Part shown: positions 11,401 to 24,301 of the stretch, one piece after another
Numbering within the stretch: the stretch's first letter is position 1
How the letters are laid out: each line of letters begins with the position of its first letter
Assembly (NCBI RefSeq): GCF_021155765.1
Contig: NC_060116.1
Span: 11,842,001 to 11,906,000, forward strand
DNA: 64,000 bases
Direction: 5' to 3'
Source: Diprion similis
Lineage: Eukaryota; Arthropoda; Insecta; Hymenoptera; Diprionidae
Notes under the pieces: generated by a model
Told to the model about the DNA's origin: nothing
Databases searched by the model: none
Seen by the model: the letters and a program-made list of their open reading frames with translations, nothing else
Made by a program: the position numbers and the translations under genes

Positions 11401-14400
11401 GGAAGTATCTGTGACGAAAATTGCATTTGTCGATTTCTAGTCGTCATTCATATGACGCGGAATACCCTTGTCGATGATTAATAAAGCATATATGTTCGAT
11501 ATGAGAAACCCTGGGAGTGCCTTCGGCTGGAAATTCCGCTGATTGTGAGGCAAATACCGGCCGTGGATAGACGGGAAGAAATTGAGAATAAATGGAAAAA
11601 GAATATATCGCAGGATTCTGCAGCGGTACATAGAACGTCTTGGCATATATGTGCACACCTGTATGTATGTGAAACCTTTCCTCAGGTTTTCCGGGCCATA
11701 AATTCCAACCGGTCTTATGTACCAAACCGAGAAATAACATTACAGAGACACGAATGCCGGTCTCGTAAAGCACGCTTCACGTCCACCTGCACCCTCCTCG
11801 TTCACGTGCGAGTATGCAGACCGCGGCTGATGCATTGACACGTGAATAGGTACACGCACACACAGGTGCAAAATCAGCGATGCAAGTTTGCCCCGTAAAC
11901 TGCGGTGCAATGGATGTGCCGTGCAAATGCTCGCCCGGTTCACCCTTCTCGTCCCATTAAGTCTCATGGCTATTACGGATCGAAATTAGCTTAGCTAGTC
12001 GCGGTTTCGTCGATCTACTGCCGAGCAGAAGGAGTGGACTCAACAGTTTCGCGACATATTCTTAAAGTCGATGGCTAATCGCTTTTACCCTCATTAATCA
12101 ATCCCGCGGGAGAGAAATCCGACACGAGTTATATTCCCGGCTGTATTAAGGAAATATTACATCAAGACTGAGCGGGAGAGATACTAGCTAGCTCCTTGGG
12201 GATCCGAGAATTAGCGCTCGGAAAACTGACTTATCGATGATCCTCAGCACCCCTTCATCATCTCTCCCTATTTTTCTCGAACCTTATATATCCATATATA
12301 TATAATATAATATATAGGTATATATATATATATATATCACGCGAACAGTGAGGAAATTACGTGTCTGAAAATACGAGTGACAACTCCGGGTATTTTCGAT
12401 TGCTGAAGCGTTCGCGGAGCTTTTTGTGTCACGAGTTTGTGAAAGTTTTATACAATTTTTTTAACGCGAAGAATATATTTGATGGTTCTGAAGTTGATTC
12501 ACTTCATGCGTGAATAATCTCTTTCCAATTCCAAAGCGGCGGAAGAGACAGAAGGCAAAAAGACGTAATGAATTGTAAGCAGTACCACCTACTGCAATTG
12601 CTGCGGCGATTATTATTCATGTATGGAAAAATAAGCATGGCAAACGTTCTCTGTACCACAGTAACGAAGGAAGGAAATTGTCAGAGTGAAATGGAGCGCC
12701 TGAAGATAAAACGGGAATCATTGATTTTCGCAGAATCAATTTCAACCTATATGGACTGAAAGTGTATGAGACGAAGCCCATTCGGCGCTACAAATGCCAT
12801 TTTTTAACTGCGAAATTTGTTTCGACAGAAACACAAATCGTTTTCATCATTAATTTATGCGAAGGGAAATACTTGGGTGGCCGTAAATTTAATTAGCAGC
12901 TGGTATTTGATAAGCGGAGGTTCGAGGGTGAAAACCACCCCTAGATCCACGAGCCGCAAGACGGGGAAAAATTATTAATAGCTATTTCATTGTGTAAGTT
13001 AATAAGTACCGTAGAAGTAAAGAGTTAAGATTTCGTTGATATATTTCGGTATTTTCGCAGCTCTTGATTGTTAAGAAAATAAAAAACACAACATACCACC
13101 TTGCTCTGGGGAAGGGGAGCGGATAAAGTGGAGCCTTTTCTCCTACCTATAATACGTGGTTAAATCTCTCTTTCATGCTGCTGGATCGAACAGACGAAGC
13201 GTGACTTTAAGCTTTCATGAATTTTTTTTATTATTATTTTGGATTTTCTATTTTCTCATATTTTATTCCTTATACGTGTCGGACAATTTATCTTATGTGC
13301 ATAGTGTAAAAAAGAATCGAGGGATAAAAAAATACATACCTTACTCGGAGACTCGTAGGTTATTCACATGTACGCTCGATCAGGCCCGATAGCGCGAGCC
13401 TTTGTGCTTCAATTCTTGTGGCAGATAATTTTTTTTCGACTTGTTTTACCCGTTTTTTTTTCATGTATACAGAAGTCGAATACATGACGCGTTAAATAAA
13501 CACCGTGCAGTCATGCATCAGTGGTGCTTTCTTCCACGTGTAGACAAGAAAGTAACATTCTATGGGTACAAGAAAGAACAAGATGATTGTGCAACCTGCG
13601 CCGCAATTATGTCATACCGTTAGTGGAATTATATCGTTAACCATTAAAACCAAAAGTTCGCCAGAGATAATGTAGTGTATTGTTAAGTGAGGAAGCGGAC
13701 TCTGCAGAAGTTTGGTATGCTTATACCGACTGGTACTGTGATTTAACACCGTAGTGGAGATTGCCCAACGTTGATGGCTTTGTTTTATAATTCAGAGAAC
13801 TCTGAAGTAGTTACGGAACAGAATGGAACTTATATTACGAGACGATTGGTTAAGCCTGTTACACTGCGGTAGGGAGGATCCAAGCCTGGAACCGAAATTG
13901 ATATTGCTCTCTATGTACCTGTGAGCCACCCAAAGTATCGTATTCTAACAGATATTGACAGAAGTTTAAATGGGGAAAGTTAAGTTCAATGGGGGTGCAG
14001 CTATTTTGAGAAACCACTCTTGGCCCCCGGTTGAATCCCGCGGGCTAAAACGAAACACGAATCGGTGTCGAAGAACAAACTCGATCGTCGATGGGATATA
14101 CACGATGAAAAGCCACGCATTCAATTTTCCCCCTCGAGTCTGGATCCCGATTCAATTTTCATTCAATCTCCTTTTTCTTCCAATAATTTTCCAGGTCTAA
14201 ATTGACCGGTTAACGAGTCAGTCGATCTTAACACCTATGTAGGTTCCTTGGTATGAAAGGCGAGAAGTATTTTAAACGTTTATCGATTTGGCACGGCTCT
14301 TGGTTCGCGGGTTGACGGTTAGGTCAAGCACCGCTAACAACTCGGAATGAATCCAATCGCAGAAGTTGGCGTTATGCAATAAATATTTGCGGCATGATTC

Positions 14401-14517
14401 AGTGCTACGAAAGCGAGTATAATGGTCAATAAGTCAGTAATTAGACTTCCGACAAATGAAGAGAATAAAACCGCTGATGGTATAATTAACATTTTGCGAA
14501 TGATACGGAAGTCTGGG
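8445..14517. other. Intergenic, with low-complexity tracts
   Basis: No gene was recognised on either strand. It holds a purine tract with GGAAGGGA-type repeats (9612-9645), a 13-base G run (10921-10933), and an AT/TATA dinucleotide tract (12285-12337). Open frames here are short, lack family motifs and overlap on both strands. Confidence 0.6.
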
Positions 14518-14553
14518 TATAAAACGGTGAAATTTAGTAGTAAAGTCATCAGT
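14518..14553 (+). promoter_or_regulatory. Core promoter of cuticle gene 1 (TATA + TCAGT initiator)
   Basis: TATAAAA at 14518-14524 lies 33 bases before the A of a TCAGT arthropod initiator (14549-14553). This predicts a transcript start at 14551 and a 25-base leader before the ATG at 14576. The same spacing is seen at cuticle gene 2. Confidence 0.8.
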
Positions 14554-14575
14554 TCGCGATTCGACGGCGAGTGAG

Positions 14576-17500
14576 ATGATTAAGGTACATACCTCCTGAG
14601 ATATTCTCAGCATTAATCCATCATCAATCTTGCCAATTTCATATATCAGAGATTTGTAAAAAGTTGTTGTTGCTACGAAGATCAGTGACCCGTGGACTTC
14701 GGCGTCAGTTTTTTCTTCTCTTATAGATCTTTTGACGGCGTATTGACGTCTATACGTGTGACGTTTTCCAGAAAAACTTTACAAGGCTTCTGTTATATTA
14801 TCCGAAAGTTGTTGGCCGTTCCTTAGTCAATTGTGTTGTCAGTCAATGGACTTTGTACCCGACACAAATAAAAAAAGAAAGATCGAAAGGAAAATAAACT
14901 AAAATACGTCGACAGTAAACGTCAACTCGTGTATCATCCTTTTTCCCAAAGAAGCCCTTCCAATAGCCGGGAGAATTTTTTTTGTACGATGGTTAGCCGG
15001 GTTTCGATTTGGTCCTTTGGTTGGCTTTTTCGTAAAGAGTATCTTCTGACCCAGACGCAATTTTACACCGTCTGCAGAACTAATTTTATTTCCATTCCTT
15101 TTTCCTTAATCTCAACCTTGCCTACATTTCCGAACTTTTGGTTCCAATTTACGTTTGCTACTGAGTTTTTCATACCACTATTGCTACTCTTTTCGTAGTC
15201 ACTCAGCGGATAAGATTGTAGAAACGAAGTTTTGAAACGGTAATCGTACATCGTATAAATATACATTGAATGTCTACATAACCTTTGCGAAAATTCAACG
15301 TTGCCTATTGGGTAGGATAATCACTGCTCGTGCAAAAAGCTACTTCGATCGATGAACGAACGAGCGAGAGAGTAGCTTTTTTATTTCGCTGTTTTTCCAC
15401 ATGGTCTTTTTTGGCTCATGAAGCCGATCCGTTTAGCTACGGCTCAGCCTGCATCTGAAACTATTCCAACCCTTCCCTTACCCATTTAATCCACCCCATT
15501 GTACAGAACAGTACTGAAACCAAACCTGCCTAACTTAATCCACCCCATTCTAACTAATATAACCAAACCCAATCTGACCTGGTCTAACTTTCCCCAGCGT
15601 TCCTATTGTGCCTTCTTCACCTGACACGTGTTACAATCCACCCGGAACCCTGATACATCTGAGTCTCGCCTCACCTCCGCTTCGCGCGAACAGCGGTCCC
15701 TGAAATAACGATAAATTCGTCAAACTTTAATTGCTTTGGGAGTTGACAATTCATTTATCCTTCAATTCTCTCCTCTCTCTTCCCCTCTGTCTTTTTCTTT
15801 CCAGACAGAAGAGCCAGATCGTGAACCATTCCGAATTAATTATGACGTTCGTGATCCTCCAACCGATGGCATATTGCTCTCGATAAATTTCCAGAGTATT
15901 TTGTCACCTCCACTCAGCAGAGACTGTTGTTACAGGTTCTGACGGTGTTGTTGATCGTCCAGTTGGGCGGCGAGGTTCTTTGCTACCCGGGAGGACATCA
16001 TGAAGGTATGAAAAATATCGTAAAATCGAACGAACGGTGTGTGGGTATAAAATGTACTGGGATAAAGAATTGGTGAATTTTCTAACAGTCCATTGGTACG
16101 AGCCTGGAGAGAACGAGACAATATCGTAAAATGTATCCCCGGGCTTGGCTTAGCCTGTGGAGAAATTTTACGACGTCGAACCGCGTTGCAGGTACCCTGC
16201 ACACCAATTCACTCGTTGTCTTTCTCTCCGGGCTCACAGCGTCCCTCGGGAACCAAAACCCAGACTGTGTACACTGCGTTCGATCAGTTATTTACTCGGT
16301 ATTTTATATTATTCATACTACTCTCCAGGCGGTGGTGGCGGCGGACATGGACACGGACACGCTCATTCCTACCAACACTTCCACGGACCAGTGGTTGGAG
16401 ATGGGCAAGAGGTCTCGTGGAAGGACAAACATGGACACCATCATACCGACTACGTAGCTCACCCGAAGTACGAGTTCGACTACGGAGTATCTGACCATCA
16501 CACACACGACAAGAAGCACCATAAGGAGCACAGAGACGGTAACGGTTCAGCTTGGAATAGCGATAACAGAGCGGGAATAGTGTGTCTACGATTATTGATT
16601 GGCTTTGCGGAAGCAGAGGGTTTTCGAAGCCGTGTGGTGTGCGGACTTCTTTTCGTATAATGTCGCGAATTTTCTCGTATTAAAAGGAGCCCCGCCCCCC
16701 TTCCCGGGGGATAATAGCTCCAGGCATTTCTTTGATTGGTATATCAGTGCCACTTCCGTAGCTGACGGCATAAACGACCCCCTTTTGATGATTAGAATTA
16801 CGGCCTCTTGGCTCATTCTTCGTAACGAGCACCGACCAACGGTTTGGTTTACGAGGTGCCGTTTGCCCGTCGATCAAGACGACGAATTTATTTCTTAGAT
16901 AAACTTCTACGGGTCTCCATGGCAATTGAAATGACAGGACGGGAGCGTCCCCTACGTAAGTTTACAGCCGGGAAGAATCCAGCGAACGCTAAGGGACCTT
17001 ACGCTTGAAGATCCCCCGCGTTTAATTCGTCAAAATGCAGCGTAAGGTATAATCCAGACTAGGGATAGCTAGACCGTTTTATCATCCATTTGAGGCGGAA
17101 TAATCCAGGGTATCACCATCACTGGCGCATAAAGAGTTTTGCAGGGGGATTCTCTATTTCTTCAAAAAAGCCCGATTTTATACCGCGTCTTTCAGCCCCC
17201 CTCGTATCGATCGTCAGCAGGAGAGCTCAAGCTCTCTTCAACTGGCTCTAATTTATAGTAATGTCTCTGGCAGGTCGCGAGCTTAGAGGGCTTTCTGGTT
17301 GGTAGATGAAGAGAAGTGAAGGCGAGGGGTGCACCGGTGAAGTGGCAGGGTTTCGAAAAAAGGGGGGAAAAAGTAGAGGGAGGGAGAGAGAAGGAGAGAG
17401 AGAGAGAAGGAGAAAAAGAGGCGAAAAAAAAGGCTCCAAGAAAGTGTGAGCCGTTTCAATGATTCAGTCGAATACTTTGCGGGCACCCTCTCCCAAGACG

Positions 17501-17792
17501 CCCGTGCAGCCCACTCTATACCGGAGGGGGGTGGGGTGAGGTTGACGACGTCCGGGGGTTTCGGGAATGCCCAGGGGCTGCTTCTTCTCCCTAATCCATC
17601 TTACACTACCTCAATCTTTTCCCAGGGAAAAAAGTTACCGGCGAGTACAGCGTCCACGAGCCAGGCGGCAACGTGAGGACTGTCCACTATCACGCTGACC
17701 ATCACGGAGGCTTCCACGCCGTCGTCCATAACAGTGGTGGCAATGATCACTCCGGGGGTGGACACCACGGTGGTCATGGGCACGGACATTGA
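14576..17792 (+). CDS. RR-2 cuticle protein, histidine-rich (copy 1)
   Basis: Structural chitin-binding protein of the exoskeleton. Four exons: 14576-14584 (only Met-Ile-Lys), 15936-16005, 16329-16538 and 17626-17792. All phases agree, giving 151 residues. The signal peptide is split between exons 1 and 2 (MIKVLTVLLIVQLGGEVLC). A Gly/His-rich linker (GGGGGGHGHGHAHSY) follows. The RR-2 Rebers-Riddiford chitin-binding domain starts at AHPKYEFDYGV and runs through GEYSVHEPGGNVRTV to YHADHHGGFHAVV. The tail is Gly/His-rich. His-rich RR-2 proteins belong to hard, sclerotised cuticle; histidines are known targets of quinone cross-linking. The three-codon first exon was chosen because it follows an ideal TATA/initiator pair and joins in phase to the hydrophobic exon. 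It is a tandem paralog of the gene at 20015. Confidence 0.9.
17361..17425 (+). repeat. GA-rich low-complexity tract in cuticle gene 1 intron 3
   Basis: Almost pure purine run of GGGA, GAGA and GAAA. A G-rich stretch follows at 17520-17580, with four clusters of three or more Gs that could form a quadruplex. Both lie in the last intron of cuticle gene 1. Confidence 0.85.
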
Positions 17793-18236
17793 GGAGGAGT
17801 CGGAGGTGGCGAACTCGGACACGGGTACTAATATAAGTCACCCTGCGGACCACGTACGTGGAGAAATGGCTACCTGTCGGAGAAGATGAGTTCCGTGTCA
17901 CCGTCGTGTCTCTGCCGAGGATTTTCTTACCAGAGTAGGTATGTGACTGAGGAATAGCAACGGCGTCACGATGAAGCCCCCGGGCTTTCGAAATCTCCTG
18001 GATCACGGACGTACATCATGCTCCTTGCAGACGCTATTCCGAGTCACTTATCGCATCTAATCTCTTCTCTCTCTCTCTCTCTCCATGAATTGTGGTTCGA
18101 CTGGATCAGACTGTATTGATATACCGTGTCTATTAGTTCGATCCACATTACTGAGAATATACTGTTGTCTAGATGTGTAATCAACCTTTGGCTTTATTCT
18201 GTTTGTCTTATTTATGTTTCCCTGTCTTTGGGCAAT

Positions 18237-18242
18237 AATAAA
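18237..18242 (+). terminator. Poly(A) signal of cuticle gene 1
   Basis: AATAAA about 445 bases after the stop codon at 17792, the first canonical signal downstream. A CT microsatellite (18062-18083) lies in the intervening 3' UTR. Confidence 0.6.
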
Positions 18243-19945
18243 ACTCCCTTCATTATGACGAAGACACACACTGTTCCTCGAGTATTTTCATATCCATTAT
18301 CTGCTGATTGTACTTTTAATTCCACTCCCACCATATTCCTTGACTATTGATTCGTGCACATGTTATATCATCCGGTCGTTGAGCTGGACGATAATAGGTA
18401 ACGTCAAAGAAAAAGAACGTGCGGTTACCTAGACTTCATGCTTTAATACCGTGACATGTGGGTGCTTAAGGGGGATCATACAATATACTTAATGTAAAAT
18501 CCGAGTCTATCGACTGCAGTCCAGCATTAATACTATATATATGTTATACGAACATCCGCACAAACGAAACTAAGCAGAATTTATTGGTAGGACGATCCTC
18601 TCTTTTTCTAACATCACTCACAATGTAACTTGTATCGGAATGACGTTGCAGAATTCTTTCAGACAACGTGGCTGAAGAGGAGCTGTTAACGGTGGGTGCA
18701 AAAAACGCGTTGAGTATTATCGAGGCTGTCGTTGATCGGTATGTCTGAGAACGAGGGAGATGCTTTCACGCGGAAAGCATAAGCTGACTGGCGATGTTTT
18801 ATACAGGGATTATGTGATATTTGCGCTAGTTTTCTCTCCATATCTTTATATCATTTCTTCTTAGCCTCAAATGGATTCTTTGCCTCGACTGCAGCGAATT
18901 TTTTGATTTTCTCATAGCTATTTCGTGCAATTATCAGACTCAATCAAGTGAAAACATCACCACTTTCAGACCGCCAACGAAGAAAACAATCGTACGGTTG
19001 TTCTCGACACTCTAACGATAAATAATAAATAACAGCCTTTCATTATTTTACCATTAGGATCAAGCGACTACGGTAAGTTCTTTGCTTCAACAGCGATGAA
19101 AATCGTTGGGAATTATCGCTACCTGTCATCACCACCCATTATCACAACTCATCATCGCAAATGATACGTTACGATTATTATCACATGAAGCATAATGATC
19201 ACTGGGAAAAGGTTAATCAATCGTGACCAAGTTATGCGGGTCAGGCTCGTGCAGTGCGTTTGACGTATGAGTATTGTCGAAAAATGTCAAAGAAATTTGT
19301 GGAAATATTAACCGGAGAACCAGCGATTTCCCCTTTTTACAATCACTCGCGTCCTTGTCTCCGATTATGTCATTGTGCGTGTGCAATTGCTTTGCCCACT
19401 ACAGCAAGCGGGTTACAAATTATTCACGCTTCGATCAACTTTTACTAGGTCAAGCACCGTAGATCTTCGCTGATGTTGACATTAAGAAAAACCAAGACTT
19501 TGAAAACGAGATCAAGTCAAAGTCTTTGAGACACAACGATGAACATCCAAGAATGCGAGTTGTGCTGATTTTTGTTTCCGTCGAGCAATGCTATTTACAA
19601 AATCCTGTCACACATTTCGACGTGTTTTTGCATCGACACATGTCTTATCAGCAGAGCAGGATCTGCATATCATAGAAATCACTTCCAATCCAACTATCCG
19701 CGGCTATTATATTCGTACTCTTGTATCTCTTGTAAGGCCTCGTCGATCGTGTCGCGATCGGCGAATGCAGTTTCACGTGTGTACAACACTGTTGTAAGTG
19801 GAACGCATAGGAAAGCAGTGAGCACGTTATAGATATATCGAAAGAAGTGTTTTTGCCAGTAGCACAGAGCTCGCAACTTGTGTCGGGGTATTAGATAACA
19901 ACGTAATGTCGAAATCACGAGGGCAAAACACAACGGTAGCCGAGG
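18243..19945. other. Intergenic between the two cuticle genes
   Basis: No gene was recognised. The sequence looks unique and has several short open frames on both strands without family motifs. It may hold enhancer sequence for the downstream cuticle gene, but nothing specific was identified. Confidence 0.5.
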
Positions 19946-19980
19946 TATATAACGCGGGGGCCTTGTCAGTCTGGTATCAT
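19946..19980 (+). promoter_or_regulatory. Core promoter of cuticle gene 2 (TATA + TCAGT initiator)
   Basis: TATATAA at 19946-19952, then TCAGT at 19976-19980. The T-to-A spacing is 32 bases, predicting a start at 19978 and a 37-base leader before the ATG at 20015. Confidence 0.8.
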
Positions 19981-20014
19981 TGATCCAACCAACGCTTGTC
20001 CCGTACACATCAGC

Positions 20015-20896
20015 ATGGCATTCAAGGTAGGTCCAGTGGTGCAGCGTCAATCGAGTCCCAAAGTCTCCGGACAGTGTCGATAATCGTGAAATTTTTCACA
20101 CCCTTCATTTTCATTCTCATTCTCAGTTCACCGCGGTTCTCGCCTTCGTGGCGCTCGCCCAAGTCCAGCAGAGTTTCGCCGGCCATGCTCACAGCTTCGC
20201 CCATTATCACGGACCCGTCGAAGGTCCCCACCACGAGGTGAGCTACCACGACAAGCACGGTCATCACCACGTCGATTACGTCGCGCATCCGAAGTACGAA
20301 TTTTCTTACGGAGTAGAGGATCATCACACCGGAGATTACCACGGACAAAAGGAGCACAGAGACGGTAAGCCGTAAACTCTACCATCCATCCCCTCGAATA
20401 CCTACAAGTCGAAGATACGCGATAGAGTAAAGACACGTTTCCTCGACTTCCACTTCCGCTCGGTTAAAGTCTGTTCCCTATTACGGTTTCCTTACATCTA
20501 TACCTACCTATATTGTATACTTTTTCTCCCCCTTCTTTTGTTTTCCCAGGGGCGGTTATTTCGCTCCCAATGACTTCTCTAACTCGGTTCGCAAAGCGTA
20601 TTCGGCCGCAAAGCGACGAAGAAGGGGAAAATAAAGAGCTCGGTAGACGTGTATAAAGAGGGAGAAGAGTATCGGGCGAATCTCTGACGGGAAAAATTGA
20701 CTTACTTTACCTTTTGTATGTATATACAGGAAAGAACGCCGCCGGTGAATACACCCTCCACGAACCAGGCGGCAACGTGAGGACCGTCAAGTACCACGCC
20801 GACCCTCACGGTGGGTTCCACGCCATCGTCCACAACAGCGGTGGCAACGACCACTCCGGAGGGACTTACGGTGGTCATGGACACGGTCACCACTAA
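20015..20896 (+). CDS. RR-2 cuticle protein, histidine-rich (copy 2)
   Basis: Three exons: 20015-20026 (Met-Ala-Phe-Lys), 20127-20364 and 20730-20896, in agreeing phases, giving 138 residues. The signal peptide is MAFKFTAVLAFVALAQVQ plus SFA. After a short His-rich segment (AGHAHSFAHYHGPVEG), the extended RR-2 domain runs from AHPKYEFSYGVEDHHTGDY through GEYTLHEPGGNVRTV to YHADPHGGFHAIV. The C terminus is Gly/His-rich and ends in HGHGHH. Relative to copy 1, intron 1 is only 100 bases, there is no separate leader-only exon pair, and the last splice falls at the identical HRDG|K site. Like copy 1 it is predicted to be a secreted structural component of rigid cuticle, binding chitin through the aromatic residues of the RR-2 domain. 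Confidence 0.93.
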
Positions 20897-21087
20897 AACT
20901 TACCACCTTCCTCAAGCTCCTTCACCGAGTACAAAGACCCCCTGCGACACCGGATACCTTATCATACGTCGCGGCACGCTCTCACGGCCCGCGGTCATGT
21001 TGTTGTTAAGTTTGAACCCCTCTATTCTCCCTGCAACTTTGCAGCCTTGTACCATAAATGAACTCTTTTATTATTCCTCTTTCGTTG

Positions 21088-21093
21088 AATAAA
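21088..21093 (+). terminator. Poly(A) signal of cuticle gene 2
   Basis: AATAAA 192 bases after the stop codon at 20896, in AT-rich sequence. Confidence 0.7.
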
Positions 21094-24000
21094 TATTCAA
21101 AGTTAACTCATATATTTAAATCGGAATCCAGATCCTGTCTAGACATTGTTTGCAGCAATAGGGATCGATAGGATTTGACTTGAGTTCGTTTAATATGTAG
21201 CCACTGTGTATGTGCGCAGGATGCGTATTGTGCACGATGTTTGCCTTTCAAGAGAAAAGAATTTAATCTATGTGTTGAAATTCCTGTACGCTGATATACG
21301 CTCCCGTGAAGTTTGACGTTTTTTTCTCAAACAATGTCCCGCCGCGATAGCAATAAGCTTCATTTCAAAGCACCTTGTGCGGTATTTGATTCGGTAGCTG
21401 CGATGCCTGACGAAATTTTCATTCGTCCTTAATACAATCGTCTCTCTTCTCCTCGGGATTATTTTTTTTTCTTCTGTCATTCTATCTTCCTCCCGGGAGA
21501 TCTTTTTTCCGCAGACCGACATCCGACACCTTCGTCACGGTATCCTTATTTTTTCCTTTCTTCCGCACCTTTTTCTTCCTCTTTCCTCGGCCAGAGTAGT
21601 TCCTTCCTCTTCAAACCACGGGCACTAGCTCGCGTCAAAGCAAAAGAAGCTTAGTGGATTTGCCACCCGAGTCGTTCATTTTCTCGCCTTGGCTTCGCCT
21701 CCGTGATTCTTCCTTCGACGCGTACACAACTGCAAATCTCTGCTCCAGTTTCTCTCGCAGTGCGCGTTGCGGTCTAACAAGTATAAGAAAATAGCTAGCA
21801 GTGACCATTGGCAAAATGGGTATAAAAACTAAACGTCACGAAACAGCTGGCTGCGGATATTTATCTAAGAATTGGCACCGTTGACCCTTAAGATAATTGG
21901 AACCTATTTCGGCGATGTGATAAGTCGGCACGTCCACCTTATTATACCCATGCCTGGCAGTGTCTGTTATATCTATAGTACACGCATGGGGTATACCTAC
22001 CGATGGATGACTCGTCGGATATGGACGAATGGCAGCGGCATGAAGGGGGTGGCGTATGAATATCAATTTACGCAGGCTTCCGGCTCAATGGATCCGCGGT
22101 GTTTAATACCTTGAACGCAAAGTCCAACGTATTGGGTCACGTACACAGGTACGCGCAGAACCGAGAGCTGTCCCCGCAGCTTTTACTGCGAAACACAAAT
22201 TGAATTTCCCCGCTCTCGTATACCGGATACGGCCTTATTTTATACCATTCAGAGAACCATTCAACGCCACTGAGTACCGAACATTACGCCATGCATCTGT
22301 CGTGCGTTTTCCATCCTACTGCTACGTAAAGCCAAGTTTTGTTGCCTCGGGAATGAACAGTAAAACCTGAGAGGCACGTTTATTTACAATGAGAACATGA
22401 TGTTACGTGTTTTTTTTTTTTTTTTTTTTTTTTGCCGCCACACACATGAAAATCACAGTTTAGCAATTCTTTATTTTTAATTTACAAAAATTCACGTTAA
22501 TGGATACAGTTTTTTTTTTTTTTTTTTCTTATTGTACAAGTATATTTATACGTATCGACGGCCAAACGAACGGAGTGTCCCCATCGTAACTCCTGAATAA
22601 AACGATTTTGCATAGAAAAAGGAAAAATACATGTATATGTGCGTCTCTATAATGTAAATATAAACAGAGGTGGAAATTAAATAAGTCTGCCCATGGAATG
22701 AAATCGTCGATATCGCACAAATTTGAACGGTGAAAATGGAATAAGAAAAAAGCAGAGAAAAAATGATGAAACGGGGGAGCAAAAGGGAGGAGAAGAATAC
22801 CTGCTCAATGGCTGAGACGGAACTGCGTGAGACCTTGAAGATCGCTAACAGGGTGAACGTAAATGGTGATATTTTTTATTCAAATTCCTTGGGGAAAGAG
22901 GAGGCGAAGATTTAGTCAAATTTAAAAGCGTACATTTCGTGACGCGACGAAACGAGCCCGCTTTACCTCGGTCCGCAATATTTCAGATTTTAGATTGGGG
23001 GAGTTGCCGGGTTGCCCGTCTCTGATCCTGCGCACCGGCTCTTCGACTAAATATCATAGCTGCTTATGAATAAAATTAAAATAAACACTTGTGTATAATA
23101 TGAGCAGATATATAGCTATATACATGCATACATGAACATACATACACGGGAGGGGGGAGATTGATTTTTTTATCGATTAATTATAATACGTTTGCAAAGT
23201 CGCACATCGTCAATCAAACGAAGTTCATTCATTTTTTTACTTCAGTTAAGTAATATCGAATTTCCAGAATACTCGAGAATAAAAGGTACGTGCGTGAAGC
23301 TAATTATTATCCGTAATTAAATTTTCTTCTTTTCCTCGGGCGAGGTGATAGGGCTGGTGCAGGCCCTGAAGCTTATATCACTTAGCGAAGAACAAATTGT
23401 TCCCGGTAGGTCGTGCGTGAGAAAAAAAGGGAAAAAAATAAGAGAAGAAGAATAAGAAGGAGAGAAAAAAGTAGTTTTATTTTCTTTCTTCTTCTCTTAC
23501 TCCCGCTCTCTGTTATCGCGCTGCCCGCGCCGAGCTTCGGGGTCTAGAAAAGGAAAAAAAGGATTCTATCACGAGGAAGGCGAACAATTTGTTTGCGTTT
23601 GTAGAATCCTATATAAGGGATCGAATTCGTTCAAACATTTTCAAGGCGTCGGCCCAAACCCGTAGTGACCAGGTATTATCTTCACGTGCGGGAAACACGC
23701 GCGAATCTATTTATTCGCGAGGTTTACTACACGGGGTGATGGATAGAAACGAGATGAAAAATAATTGAGTAAGATGAAAATATATACATATATACCTGTA
23801 GTATGGTTGTAGAAAGAAAATTAAAAGGGGAAAGAGTGAAGGAAGGGAGGAAAAGAAGTTTGAAAAAAATTCCAAGAGCTTTCTCACCGTGAGTGCGACG
23901 AGAAAATATATACGCGAACGAATTACGGCGATTCTTTTTGAAAGTTGTGCAAAAAGCTACTATGTAGTTGGGAGAGAAAGGACCTCCTTAATTAACGGAG

Positions 24001-24301
24001 ACACTTTAATTACCCCGGCGGCTCGGCGCCCTGCAGCATCAGACTTTCCGTTTGTCCTCAACGATTTGTCCATCCGCGACATCACAGAATTCGCTGAGGA
24101 AATTTTTTCCTCCTCTTTTTACTCCAGTTTCTGCTTAGCGAGAATTAAAGAGCGAGACAGACGCGGATTGCGCAAGAAATGTGAAGATGAGAAATCGGCG
24201 AAAATTATTCATCTCTCAAAAAATATCAAAGTTCTAAAAGGGACACTTCGGACGAGCTGCATTCACGTCTACGTGTTATCCTGGGAAAACATTGGCGGTT
24301 C
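21094..24301. other. Intergenic / 3' UTR of the dpr gene; orphan TATA box
   Basis: No gene was recognised. The right part is presumably 3' UTR of the minus-strand dpr gene. An isolated TATAAAA lies at 21821-21827 (+) with no recognisable downstream exon. Two long T runs (22410-22433 and 22510-22527) and A/G-rich tracts at 23420-23470 and 23815-23875 are present. Confidence 0.5.

Noticed and set aside
16093..16494. 133-codon plus-strand open frame over cuticle gene 1
   Set aside because: Out of frame with the RR-2 exon and crossing its intron; a shadow.
20022..20357. Val/Met-rich minus-strand open frame
   Set aside because: It is the antisense shadow of the His-rich cuticle exon (His codons read backwards give Val and Met).
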